Shown: piece after piece, positions 53,601 through 64,000 of the stretch
Layout: each line of letters begins with the position of its first letter
How positions within the stretch are numbered: position 1 is the stretch's first letter
NCBI GenBank assembly: GCA_032358165.1
Contig: JAALGY010000059.1
Span: forward strand, 1,178,001-1,242,000
Length of the DNA: 64,000 nucleotides
Origin: Diplosphaera chodatii
Lineage: Eukaryota > Chlorophyta > Trebouxiophyceae > Prasiolales > Stichococcaceae
Direction of reading: 5' to 3'
Notes under the pieces: model-generated
Database searches by the model: none
What the model was told of the DNA's origin: nothing
What the model saw: only the letters and a program-made list of their open reading frames with translations
Translations under genes and position numbers: made by a program

Positions 53601-56600
53601 GACTCAGTGGTGCTGATGTGCTGCATGTGTTGCGACCCTTGTCCCCAAAACCACCTCCTGCAATGCAGCGCCCAGCATGGACGCGCTGCGGGTGGATGAG
53701 GCGGCGCTGCGGCGCGCGTGGGAGTCCAGCCAGCGGTCCACCAAGGAGGACTGGGCGGAGTGGATGCGCCACTTCGCGGTGGAGCTGCTGCGCCACTCGC
53801 CCTCCCCCGCCCTGCGCGCCACCTACCCCCTGGCCCAGGTGCGGCGCCACCTAAAAATTACAGGTCTTCCAGGCCTCCTGTTGTAAGAATTTATCAGGCA
53901 TGAGTCGAGGGGATCCAAGAGCTGTCATGAGCCGTACATTCCTGGAGCTGCTGCAGCACCGCCTCCAATCACTCAAGCTTGTGGCTATCTGTCACGAGCT
54001 CAGGTCGTTATAGCAGTGCTGCAGCAGTGGTCGGTCCAGTATGCTTCCTGGCCTGGTTTAGCAGATGCTTGGTGTACTATCTGTTTAGTGTGGCGGCTTG
54101 GTTAGTTGCAAATGACAGTCATGCAGCCGCCCACCTACAAGCAGTACTAATAGCAATGCTGCAACACGGCATGGAGACTGCAAACGTTGCTGCTGCATGT
54201 CCCCACTACCAGATGCACTCCCTGTAAACCTGTAAAATGCTGACTTATGCCTGTTGCACGCCGGGGTCAGCCTGCGGCCGTCCATCCTGATCAGACATAT
54301 GATCGTGTCTGCCTGCCAACGTCACCCACCTGCTGTACCTGCGTCACAATACAGATGCAGCCGGGCATGGCGCGGGAGCTGTTCGCGGCGGCCTTCGTGT
54401 CGTGCTGGGCGGAGCTGGACCCCGGGCCGCAGGAAGCACTTGTGCGGTCGCTGGAAGCAGCGCTGGCGTCCCCCTCCATCCCCCCCGAGACCGTGACCAC
54501 GCTGCTCAACCTGGCGGAGTTCATGGAGCACGACGAGAAGGCGCTGCCGCTGGACACGCGGTTTGCCTGAACCTTAAGCCCTGAGCCCTCAAGTCATGAC
54601 GTGCTTGCTCGCCTGGCCGGCGAGCAGCCGCTGCCTTGCTGCATGTGCAAGCTGCCTCTGGGGCAACTGCTCGGCAGAGCTGAAATGCAGGGTCCCTGTG
54701 ATCAGCCGGGATCTGCCCGGCAGTCAGCGGGCTAGTGTGTGCAGCTGCTGCCAGAAATCACGCACGAGTAGCCTCGCCGAGGAGTGAGCATAAGATGCAC
54801 TTGCTGCAATCGGGCCCAGCTGCGGCAATCAAGGCATACTGGCAGGTGGTCACACCCTTCAGCCACTTATTTTCTTACCGGACACATGTCCGTGGGCTCA
54901 GCGGTCCCACTCTGGGGCTGGAAAGCACTCGGTGCTGCACCCCATCACGTGAGCGGGAGCGCGCCATCTGCTCTCCAGCACGAAGTGGACCGCTGAGCCA
55001 GGTTGAAGTTGCCCGCAACCTGTATCTGTTTCGTTAACAGACCGCAGACCAGGTCACCGCAGCGCATGCCTGTGTGGCTGCAGGACGCTGGGCGCGCTGG
55101 CGGAGAAGTGCCACGCGTTCGCCAAGGCGCTGCACTACAAGGAGCTGGAGTTCGGCACCGCGCCCGAGGCGGCGGTGGAGGCGCTGATCTCCATCAACAA
55201 CCAGCTGCGGCAGCCGGAGGCAGCCGTCGGCATTCTGACCGTCGCGCAGCGCTCCCTGGCCATGGACCTCAAGGTGCGCATTTGTGTTGTACCCTGGCCG
55301 GCGTGCAGGTGATGGCTGCTGATTGCTGTGTTGTAAGATTTCCGGGAGCAGCTCTTGCCCGGCGAGCTCTGTCCGACCGCGGGACATGGCGCCATGCCAT
55401 GGTCTGCTGACACCAGGGTCAGTGGTGGCAATAGCTGGCGTGGATCAGAAGGGACGCTGACCACACTGCAAGCTGGTCTCAGTGGTCGTCAGGGCGTCAC
55501 TGATGTCTGCTTGCTGCGGTTGCAGGAGTCGTGGTACGAGAAGCTGCAGCGGTGGGACGAGGCGCTGGAGGCTTACGAGAAGAAGTACCGCGCCTCCGTA
55601 CCCGGCTCCGCCGCCGCGGTAGGCCATTTCAGAATATTGATCAGTGACTACTAGATTGCTGGATCATAGCAGCTGTGACCAGCATGCAAATGTGTTGAGG
55701 CTTCAACCGTGCACAGGCTTGGCCGCAATGTGTTGAGCTGCGGTGCAACACATCGCTGTCCTTGCAGTCGCCTGGTTGCAGTTCATGATGTGACGTAACT
55801 GTGACACGCCAACAACACTGACATGCTCAGTAGGCAACATGTGGGACCTTGCTGATGCGTACAAAAGCAATGGCTGCATGCACTTTCGAGCCTTCATGTG
55901 CGCCTGTTTCCCAGGCCTGCCTTCATTCATGATATGTTGTGACGCCGCCCCGCAGGTGGAGGCGGCCCTGGGGCGGCTGCGGTGCCTGGCGGCGCTGGCC
56001 GAGTGGGACCGCCTGTCCTCGCTGGCGCGCCAGGAGTGGCACCGCGTGGACCCCCAGGTACCTGCTCATGCTCAGCACGGTAGTGGAGACTATTGTTGCA
56101 TGCATTTGCAGACAGTCTGCCCCAGACCATGCGTGCACATGCAGTGGAGCTCAGATGTCTTGCCCTCTATCACTCGTAGGTGATGGGCACACCAGGCAGC
56201 AGCGCTCCTGCTGCAGGTGTGGCGCGCCATACACGTGACTCCTTGATGCTGATGCCCACAACCGACATGCAGGTGCGGCGGGAGATGGCGCCCATCGCGG
56301 CCGCGGGCGCCTGGAACATGGGGCAGTGGGACCAGATGCAGCAGTACGTGGCGGCCATCGAGCCGCGGCGCGCGCCCTCCACCTCCGCCACCGCCTTCCT
56401 GCGCGCCGTGCTGGACGTGCACAACCGCGACTTCCGCGCGGCGCGCGGTGAGATTCAGTGTGGAGGTCTTGGACGCGACTGTCTTGTGGGGTGACACCAA
56501 GACACCCAGCAACAGAACCTGCATCCTGGGGAAGTGGCTCTCAGTGTGCAGGCCTTTGAAAACAGGGCTTGCATGCGAAGGTGGCAACTGGGGATGCGTG

Positions 56601-59600
56601 CTGGGCTGATGACTCTTGATGTAGCCTGATTGAATGCGAACAAAGTCGCTGTGCAGCATGCGGCCAAGCTCCTGGTCGCGAGGAGCTGATGGTGTGCTGT
56701 TCAGCGTGACCCGAGATGCCAACAATGCGCATGCATTACAGACCCACATGCCAACTGGTGTGACACGCCTGATCCTGCAGCCAACGTGGACGGCGCGCGG
56801 GAGCTGCTGGGCACGGAGCTGGCGGCGCTGGTGGGGGAGTCGTACGAGCGGGCGTACGGGGACATGGTGCGCGTGCAGCAGCTCACCGAGCTGGAGGAGG
56901 TCATCCGCTACTCCCAGCTCCACGCCGACTGTGCGTCCCTATCACGCCTCCCTATCGTCCTTTCTCAGAATTCTCACCAGCTGACACATGCAGCAGCTCA
57001 CGGAGCTGGAGGAGGTTCGTCCGTTACTCCCGGTTCGCCGCCAACTGTGCGTTCAGTATGCATCAATCACATTCCCCGCGTCGTCTGGCTTGAATGCCCG
57101 TGAACCCTGCCTGTGGAGCTGACGACCTCATTCACTTCTTCGCTTGCCGGCCTCAAACGAACGCGTGTTGTGCGGCCCCCGTGTCAGTCCTTTCTGTTGT
57201 CCATTTTGACTGCCACTGTGACACATGATCTCAGCGTACGTTTTCCGCAGAGAGGAGTAACACTTGGGATGCTGCTCATCTGGCTTCGTCTGCTGTACTT
57301 GCAGATGACCAGCAGACGGCGGACATGTGGGCGGCGCTCACGCGGGAGACGTGGCGTGCGCGTCTTCGGGGCGTGCAGCGCAACGTCGAGGTGTGGCCCT
57401 TGTTCAGCCTGCCACTCTCAGGGCAGGCACCCTGCGGCTGGAGCAACGGCTGGCTCGTCGTGGTGGCACCGGCTGCTGAGCAGCTGCACTTTGGCGGCAG
57501 TCCCTGTGCAGCAGTCCCAGGAGAATGGGGTGACCTACCCCATCATCAATGACCGTGCACTGGCACTGCCGTCAGCACCGCAGGCTTACCACTCACATCG
57601 ATTCCCACAACAACGCGGCATGACGCTCACTGCACCGCTTTCCCTGCACTGAGCACTGAGAAAAGCCCTGTACGCCCGCAGGTGTGGCAGGCGCTGCTGA
57701 GCGTGCGGTCGCTGGTGCTGCCGCCCGCGCAGGACGTGCACACCTACCTCAAATTCTCCTCCCTGTGCCGCAAGTCGGGGCGCGTCAGGTGCTGCTTTTC
57801 CGTGGCTGCGACCCAGCAGTTTCGCGCTTGCATGTCCGTGCTGGGTAGCTGAACCCACGTAATAGCATTTCGCTTGTGTCATGATGACTCCAAGGGCAGC
57901 TGCAGCGTATGATATGAGTTGCTGCACCGGGCAGTGGGGCAGGTGCTGTCACCGAGCAGGCACAGCTTCAGGTCGTGCTTGCTCGCAGATCCGTGCATCC
58001 CTTACTGCCTGGTCAAGGCAAAGCCGCATTATAACTCGTAGAGCATGTGTTGCCCTTGTGCAGTGCGGTGAGATCATCAGATTTCGCAGCCAGAAGCCAG
58101 TCAAAACCATTGGTCGATTTGGCAGTTGCCGCCTGCCGTAGCTGTTGCGACTTGCTGCACATGCGCAACTGGATACTGCGCATGAAACTGCTTGCACTCA
58201 GAGCACGCAGAGCCGGTGAGTGCTGATGGTGGTGCCGCACATCAAACCGCTAGCCGTGTAGGATGCTTGTAACCGACACCTATCTGATTTCCCGCAACAG
58301 GCAGAGCCGCCGGGTGCTGGTGGAGCTGCTGCACTACGACCCGCTGGCGGTGCACGAGCCGGGGGCGCCCGGCTACGGCGCCGGCAGCGGCGCGCCCGAC
58401 GTCATGTTCGGCTTCCTGAAGCACCTGTGGCACACCGGGGAGCAGCAGCAGGCGCTGTTCAGGTGCGGCGCGGGGCGCATGCCTAGGGCTCTGGGTTTGG
58501 GTTTTCAGCGTACTTCGGGGGCACCGGGCGCTGGTGCGAGCTGGGCATGGGTGACATTGACTGCTGAGCTTGCAGGGCCAGTTGTTGGCGTCCAGAATCG
58601 TCCTGCTGCAAGCCTACTCACAGCATGCAGGATGTATCGCATCTTGCCGCCACTCATAGATGCGACCTGAGCACTAGATCCTCAGGTGGTTCCTTGGCCA
58701 ATCGCCAAGGTATCCCGGAACATCGGTTCGCTCATGTCGCAGCTGTGCCCAGCTCGAAGCACAAAGCGCCTACAGCCAGGCAGTATATCAGCATCATCAG
58801 AAGCATTGCTCTGATGTGATGGAAGTCCGGGTTGCTTCTTCTGCAGACTGCGGGACCTGGTGCACGAGGTGGATCAGCTCCCAGCGGAGAGCGACACCGC
58901 GTCACCGCTGCCGCAGGTGTGTGCCTCTGGTGGCAGCGCCACTGTTGACGTGCAATGATGCACGCTCAATGCATTGTCACTGCTGTGTTCGCTGCAGACC
59001 AGGGAGCCCACAGAGCAGTCCGAAGTACTCACCATGTACAGCCCTAGTGTGTTGTGTGTGAGGGGGTCGGCATGGACCCTGGCTGTTGCTGCAGAGTTCC
59101 ACTCTCTATAGGATTTATAATAGTAGCAGTCATATGTGCTGCTGTAGCCTATGTTTATAGCTGTCTACTGGAGTGCAGCTGAGCGCTGCCTTGATGCAGG
59201 CTCTGCCGCAGCGGCCAGCTGGTGGGTGAGTGACTAGCGTGTCCGTTCCAGCTAGCAGCTGCAAATCTTGAGCCGTCCTGCCGCGTTGCAGGTGCAGGGG
59301 CGACCGATGACGGCGCTGGCGGCGTCGGGCCGGCAGCCGGTGCACGCATACCGGGCGCCGCTGCTGGCGCGGGTGCACCTGCGCCTGGGCCTCTGGTCCT
59401 GGACGGCCGAGGTGCGATGTGGGTACAAGGTTTTGCATACATTAGCGAAGCGGGGTGCCTGTGACACCTGGTGCTTGAAGCTACAATATGCATGCGCAGC
59501 CGGCTGCATGGGGCTGAACATCCACCTGTGTCACCAAGGCTCGCCAAGCCGGTGAAGTTGATGTGCAGCTGCATGTTCTCGCTGTGTTGTAGCTGAACAA

Positions 59601-62600
59601 TGAACATTGCTTGCTTGCCTTTGTCGCAAAGGAGCAGGGTCCCACTGAGAAGCCCACAGACTTCTCTCGCACACACATTTCAACCCACTCGTGTTGCTGT
59701 TTGAACATCTTTCCAGCTGCCACATTACACAAATACATGTAGGGTGCTGTCCTGTTCGTTCGTGCTAGACATTTGTGACATGACACAACAGGAGCTGGAC
59801 GAGCAGCTGATCGAGGAGGTGCTGGGCCACCTGCGCACGGCGACCGACACCGCTTCAGGGTGGGCCAAGTCGTGGCACCACTGGGGCCTGTTCAACCTGG
59901 CGCTGCTGGGGCACCACGCCGCAAACCGGGAGCCCGCGAAGGCGCAGCAGCACGTGGCGCCGGCCGTCGTCGGCTTCTTTCGCTCCGTGGCGCTCGGCCA
60001 GATGGAGGGTGCGGCCCCTAAACCCTGAATCTGCTGTCAACAGTGTCTGGCCTCTTGCAGCCAGCTCCCCGCTCCCGCCTCCTCAAGCAGAGGCTGCCAC
60101 GCAGTCTCGGTCATGTGTGGCAGCATGCCCCAGCTGGTGCATTGCGCAGCTGTTGGCAGTCCTCGCCGTGAGCATCAGGCGTGAACCTCAGCAGTGCGCT
60201 TTCTAGGTGCGCTAGTACAGCAGTCGCACCATGTTCGCACATCCGATAACAACAAACGCTTCCACATGCTGCTGCAGGCGCGGGCTCGGGCGACAACCTG
60301 CAGGACATCCTGCGCATCCTGACGCTGTGGTTCAACCACGGGGCGGCGGCGGATGTGGAGGCGGCGCTGCAGGACGGCTTCAGTCGCGTCTCCATCGACA
60401 CCTGGCTGGTCGTCATCCCGCAGGTCGGTGTCATGAACGGCACACACGGCCTGCTGCTTATCCTGCATTCTCATCTTGCTGCTACCTGTGCAGGCTATCA
60501 ACAGCGTAGTTTGATGCGCACCGGTGCTGCTGCTGATGAGCAGAAGGCAGTGGTCATGATGAGATCTGGCGCGAGCAGCCAGCTACGCGTCAGCATGCAC
60601 GTCCTGAGTGTTCATGCTGGTGTTGCTGGCTGTGCAGATGATCGCGCGAATCCACACGTCGGTGGTCCCCGTGCGGCGCATGATCCACGGCCTCCTCATC
60701 CGCATCGGCCGCCACCACCCGCAGGCAAGCCTGACTCCCAGGACGCGCAGTTGTGCAGTCATAGTCTGCATCCTGGAAGCCCTGCCAAAGCCTGCTGTTC
60801 TCCCTGGCTGCAACTGAGGACCAACACCTGAAGATGGGCGCTGTTCATCACCAACAATCATCTGTGCAGACTGCTTGGTTGCTTGCTAGCTGCTTCACTG
60901 GTTTGCACCTTTTTTGTGCGGCAAGCAGGAGCGTGCAGTAACTTTGGGTTCGTATCGGGTCTGCAGGCGCTCATGTACCCGCTGCTGGTGGCGTGCAAGT
61001 CGCAGTCGACCTCGCGGCGGGCGGCCGCCATGGCGGTGGTGGACAACGTGCGGCTGCACTCGGCCACGCTCGTGCAGCAGGCGCAGCTGGTGAGCCTGCT
61101 TTGCTGTATGCTGTCAGTAAATTCGCTTGTCACCTTCTGTTGCCGCATGAATAATATGTTGTAGTGTAGTGACCATGATGCAATCGGTACTGTGGCTTGA
61201 GCTGTCTGCTGTTGTGTGAGTCAGCACATCAGCTGATATGCTGCACAATCAGTACCCACCGCAGCACAAACACTGCTTTTTCGGCATGTGACGAGGAGAT
61301 GGCATGTGACGAGGTCATCTGCGAGCTTGCCTGCTTTAATCACAATCTGTATTCACAAAATCGTCATAAGCCACACGTCTTGTTCCACACGGGCATGTCA
61401 TAAGCTGATGCCGTGACATCTGCATGCCGCCTGCCGCCCGCAGGTCAGCCAGGAGCTCATTCGAATGGCGATCCTGTGGCACGAGATGTGGCACGAGGCG
61501 CTGGAGGAGGCGAGCCGCCTGTACTTCGGCGAGTCCAATGTGGCGGGCATGCTTGCGGTGCTCACCCCGCTGCACGAGATGATGGACAAGATGGGCGCGA
61601 CCACGCTCAAGGAGATCGCCTTCGTGCAGGTGCGCTCGTGTCCATGTAGGCAACTCTATGGCTTCACGACACGTCAATGTCACATTGCAGGATGTCTGCG
61701 ACGCGGTGGCTGCTGGGGCGCCGGCAGCTGCTGCTGCTGCAGATCACAAGGAAGCTGTTTCTTGAAAGTCGGCACCAGCAGTTGAGGCGCTCGTACACTG
61801 GGGTCCCAAGCAGTGCTTGCTTGAAATGCCCGAAACCCCTGTGCCAGGCGTACGGGCGGGAGCTGGCGGAGGCGGGGGAGTGGTGCCGCAAGTACCGCGC
61901 CTCCCGCAAGGACTCCGACCTGCACCAGGCCTGGGACCTGTGCGCCTCCTGACACTCTGCCTCACCTGCACTCCCCTGCCCTCTTGCATGCCTCAACATA
62001 CCTGTCGCTGCCCGTGATGCTGCCAACTTCCTGTGCATGGTATCTGCTGCTCCAGTGGCGTGTTGTGGGTTTCGGTGTGCAGTAGTACATGCCGCTGATC
62101 TCACCAGATCGCACTTGCCCGCAGGTACTACCACGTGTTTAAGCGCATCAACAAGCAGCTGCCCAGCCTGACGACGCTGGAGCTGCAGTATGTGTCGCCG
62201 GCGCTCGTGCGTGCAGAGGTGAGGTCTTGAATTGCAAGTTGTCAAGGTCGCGTCTGTGACGCTTACCGTGTGAACCCTGATGTCGGTGCTGCGATCAGTC
62301 ACTGATGCAGCACAGCTGTGGTTGTCAGTGTTGCATCTAGTCACACTGGTCTTGCGCTGAGATCCCGACTTCGGATATGAAATTCAAATGTGGTCATGCA
62401 CAAACAGCTCCTGTGATATCAGTCCTGTGATGTCAGTCAAATGAACATGGATGTCAGTTTTGCATCTGCTCATTGATACTGCAGCTGTGATTTTCCGTGT
62501 CAATCTGTCATGGTGGTATGTGACCCTCCCAAGCTGTTGCTTGCACTCAAAGTCCATGAGGCACACTGCTGCTACAGGGCCTGGAGCTGGCGGTGCCCGG

Positions 62601-63699
62601 CACGTACCTCATCGGCGAGCCGGTGGTCACCATCGCCGCCTTCGCGCAGCAGCTGCACGTGATCACGTCCAAGCAGCGGCCGCGCAAGCTGACGATCCAC
62701 GGCTCCGACGGCGCCGAGTACATGTTCCTGCTCAAGGGGCACGAGGACCTGCGCCAGGTACTCAAATACAACCTTTTATGCACATGTTCCCATTCCTATT
62801 GCTCAAGATGTGGCGCCCAACTTTTTCACAGCCTCAGACGCTGCTATCTCCACCGCACGCCATGTTTGCACGTGTTGTGCAGAGCAGCCTGTGCTGCTGC
62901 CAAGACACCCGACACTTGGTGGCATGCCTGCAGCGGCTGACACCTTCCGTATGGCATGCACAACTTGAGGAAGCTGCAGTCTGAATGTTGGTCCGATCTG
63001 CTTCCTGCTGCAGGACGAGCGGGTGATGCAGCTGTTCGGCCTGGTCAACACGATGCTGGCGAACGATCGCGCGACGGCGGAGCGGGACCTCAGCATCGCG
63101 CGCTACGCTGTGATTCCCCTGTCCCCCAACTCCGGCCTCATCGGCTGGGTGCCCAACACCGACACCCTGCACGCCCTCATCCGCGAGTACCGCGACGCGC
63201 GAAAGGTACAGCCGCTGCCTCATCCCTCACTGAACTGCCTGCTTCTGCTCGACAGTGCTGTTCAGCAGTGTTACGTCTGGTCAGTGGCTGCCCAGCGCTG
63301 TACGATCTGCCGTGTAGTTCATCACCTTTCTAGTCTATGGCAAGGGGGCACACTGCTACCCTCAAGGGTGCTGGTTTGGAATGGCCTGCACCATTCGATG
63401 TTGTGGGCTGCTCCCTTGCCAACTCCTCCTTGCCGTCGTGCGGCATCTTTGCCTGCAAGCTGCCCAGACCGTTGCTCACTGCGCGTCACTGCCTGCAGCG
63501 GAGCCAGTCGTCATGGTCTTGAAAGCTGCACATTGCGCAGGTGCCGCTGAACGTGGAGCACCGGCTGATGCTGGGCCTGGCGCCGGACTACGACCACCTG
63601 ACCGTCATCCAGAAGGTGGAGGTGTTCGAGCACGCGCTGGAGTCGACGTCGGGGGAGGACCTGCACCGCGTCATGTGGCTCAAGTCCCGCAGCTCCGAG
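41678..63699 (+). CDS. TOR: TOR kinase (target of rapamycin), 3' end outside window
   Basis: TOR is the PI3K-related Ser/Thr kinase at the centre of TORC1, which couples nutrients to growth and represses autophagy through the ATG1 complex. Fifty exons fit with closing phases from the ATG ([18 protein letters not shown]) and encode 2217 residues. Plant-type marks include [18 protein letters not shown] near the start, [29 protein letters not shown], the FRB domain and the kinase N-lobe. The ends of exon 50 (SRSSE) and the missing catalytic and activation loops show that the gene continues past 64000. Five donors are GC rather than GT (exons 8, 18, 27, 43 and 50). Median exon size is about 120 nt. 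Alternative starts are unlikely because upstream frames lack the conserved N-terminus. Confidence 0.95.
43834..43894 (+). repeat. Intronic copy of the 3' edge of TOR exon 6
   Basis: It repeats 43721-43781 at a distance of 113 bp, including the end of the exon and the splice donor (G|GTGCGC in the original, G|GTACGG here). The copy is diverged at scattered positions and would still read [18 protein letters not shown]. No acceptor was seen directly before it. Confidence 0.75.
45908..45948 (+). repeat. Intronic copy of the 5' part of TOR exon 11
   Basis: It repeats 46036-46076 at a distance of 128 bp upstream (GCGCTGCC, then AGCTGCTGCCGCCGGTGCAG). A TGCAG lies just before it, as before the real exon, but the frame closes soon after (AGACCTTGAG). 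Confidence 0.75.
56990..57052 (+). repeat. Intronic copy of the 3' edge of TOR exon 35
   Basis: It repeats 56875-56936 at 115 bp, including the exon end and donor (GCAGCAGCTCACC, GAGCTGGAGGAGGT ... ACTGTGCGT). One inserted base shifts its frame. Confidence 0.78.
60017..60027 (+). repeat. Telomere-like box CCTAAACCCTG
   Basis: One of four copies of the 11-mer, just inside TOR intron 41. Confidence 0.45.
61444..62218 (+). other. TOR: TOR FRB domain, exons 45-47
   Basis: Exons 61444-61629, 61848-61939 and 62125-62218. The FKBP12-rapamycin-binding helix bundle reads [34 protein letters not shown], then [12 protein letters not shown]. Residues matching human Leu2031, Ser2035, Tyr2038, Phe2039, Trp2101, Asp2102, Tyr2105 and Phe2108 are conserved. 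The residue matching Thr2098 is His (about residue 2004). Confidence 0.92.
62578..63699 (+). other. TOR: TOR kinase domain N-lobe, exons 48-50
   Basis: Exons 62578-62757, 63014-63205 and 63541-63699. Present: [17 protein letters not shown], the ATP-binding Lys in [11 protein letters not shown] (about Lys2093), [35 protein letters not shown] and [14 protein letters not shown] helix ([19 protein letters not shown]). The catalytic HxDxN-type loop and the DFG motif lie beyond the window. Confidence 0.92.
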
Positions 63700-64000
63700 G
63701 CGCGCCGCTCAGCACGCCGAAACGCCCGCTGTCAGCCCAGAAATTTTATCAGTCACCTGGCATCAAGACGTGGTGACATCAAGGGTATGCGCAGAGTGAG
63801 GGGTGGGATGTGTGCTTCAGGCCGAGATCAGTGTCAAGTGCATGGGGCAGCTGCCACTCGTCGTTAGCAACGCCATCAGCGTGCTGCTGCTGGTGTTGCA
63901 TCTTGATGCGGGCGTCTGCCCTTGTTATCTGCATGCATGATAACAGAGTGTCCATGCTGCGGCTCCACAGCTGTCAAACCATGCTGGATGCAGTTGTAGC
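63700..64000 (+). other. TOR intron running out of the window
   Basis: After exon 50, whose likely donor is GAG|GCGCGC, no further TOR exon is recognisable before the end of the window. Confidence 0.6.

Larger units (their letters stand above)
41678..54560 (+). other. TOR: TOR HEAT-repeat region, exons 1-30
   Basis: Exons: 41678-41761, 42005-42081, 42261-42321, 42492-42656, 43151-43348, 43619-43775, 44289-44495, 44877-44968, 45113-45181, 45420-45533, 46024-46168, 46755-46867, 47262-47363, 47742-47884, 48287-48465, 48843-49004, 49188-49283, 49455-49537, 49734-49916, 50219-50309, 50625-50800, 50925-50960, 51095-51162, 51298-51434, 51700-51783, 52190-52300, 52529-52680, 53095-53353, 53669-53838, 54355-54560. 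They encode the helical HEAT solenoid that binds RAPTOR ([30 protein letters not shown]). The least secure joins are exon 8 (GC donor GCATGT) and exon 20. Confidence 0.85.
55084..61089 (+). other. TOR: TOR FAT domain, exons 31-44
   Basis: Exons: 55084-55273, 55526-55618, 55956-56057, 56273-56447, 56781-56930, 57305-57390, 57682-57788, 58301-58462, 58847-58916, 59292-59411, 59792-60008, 60278-60423, 60638-60724, 60967-61089. These TPR-like helices clamp the kinase. Marks: [74 protein letters not shown]. Exon 43 ends in a CAG|GCAAGC donor. Intron 38 and those around it are not longer than average. Confidence 0.9.

Overview
The window is nuclear DNA of a green alga, most likely a Chlorella-like trebouxiophyte. 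Genes are split into many short, GC-rich exons by introns that begin with GTGCGN/GTGAGN and end in GCAG. The proteins have plant/algal character (a plant-type TOR, a plant-type ATG101 C-terminus, an FRB domain). There is no bacterial operon layout, CRISPR, rRNA or recognisable tRNA. The taxon is an inference from gene structure and composition; no organism-specific marker was read.

Layout. 1-9000 is an accessory region. It opens with the last exon of an acetyl-CoA-transporter-like gene, then holds a cluster of Cys-rich four-module zinc-binding genes: one intact copy at 4145-5108 and decayed copies at 1441-2469, 5190-5577 and 7503-7994, plus a remnant near 2785. A decayed copy of the transporter exon lies at 8503-8699. 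From 9000 on, conserved genes dominate: TFB2/p52 of TFIIH (minus, 9092-13402), an unidentified Pro/Gln-rich protein (plus, ending 15518), an MDR-family enoyl/quinone reductase (minus, 16143-19449), an NMRAL1-like NAD(P)-binding protein (minus, 20464-23150), an F-box/LRR protein (plus, 23630-29862), two tandem BTB proteins with C-terminal membrane segments (minus, 30363-31567 and 32280-33370), a classical protein tyrosine phosphatase (minus, 35025-39781), intronless ATG101 (minus, 40026-40667) and TOR kinase (plus, 41678 to beyond 63699). TOR runs off the window before its catalytic loop.

How the genes relate. TOR and ATG101 are divergent neighbours sharing about 1 kb of upstream DNA. TOR represses the ATG1 kinase complex, of which ATG101 is a subunit, so nutrient sensing and autophagy initiation sit head to head. 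ATG101 is followed on the same strand by the phosphatase after a very short gap. The MDR reductase and NMRAL1-like genes are adjacent NADPH-type proteins. F-box and BTB proteins are both substrate-receptor types for cullin ubiquitin ligases.

For TFB2, the reductase, NMRAL1-like, F-box/LRR, both BTB genes, the phosphatase, the intact zinc gene and TOR I built exon models by hand in which every splice phase closes. Unusual structures are: a dispersed ~55-bp element found six times, each within ~0.6 kb upstream of a gene or gene copy; short direct duplications of exon edges placed 100-128 bp away (three in TOR, one after the NMRAL1-like gene); several GC-AG introns; and a 45-bp minisatellite in an F-box/LRR intron.
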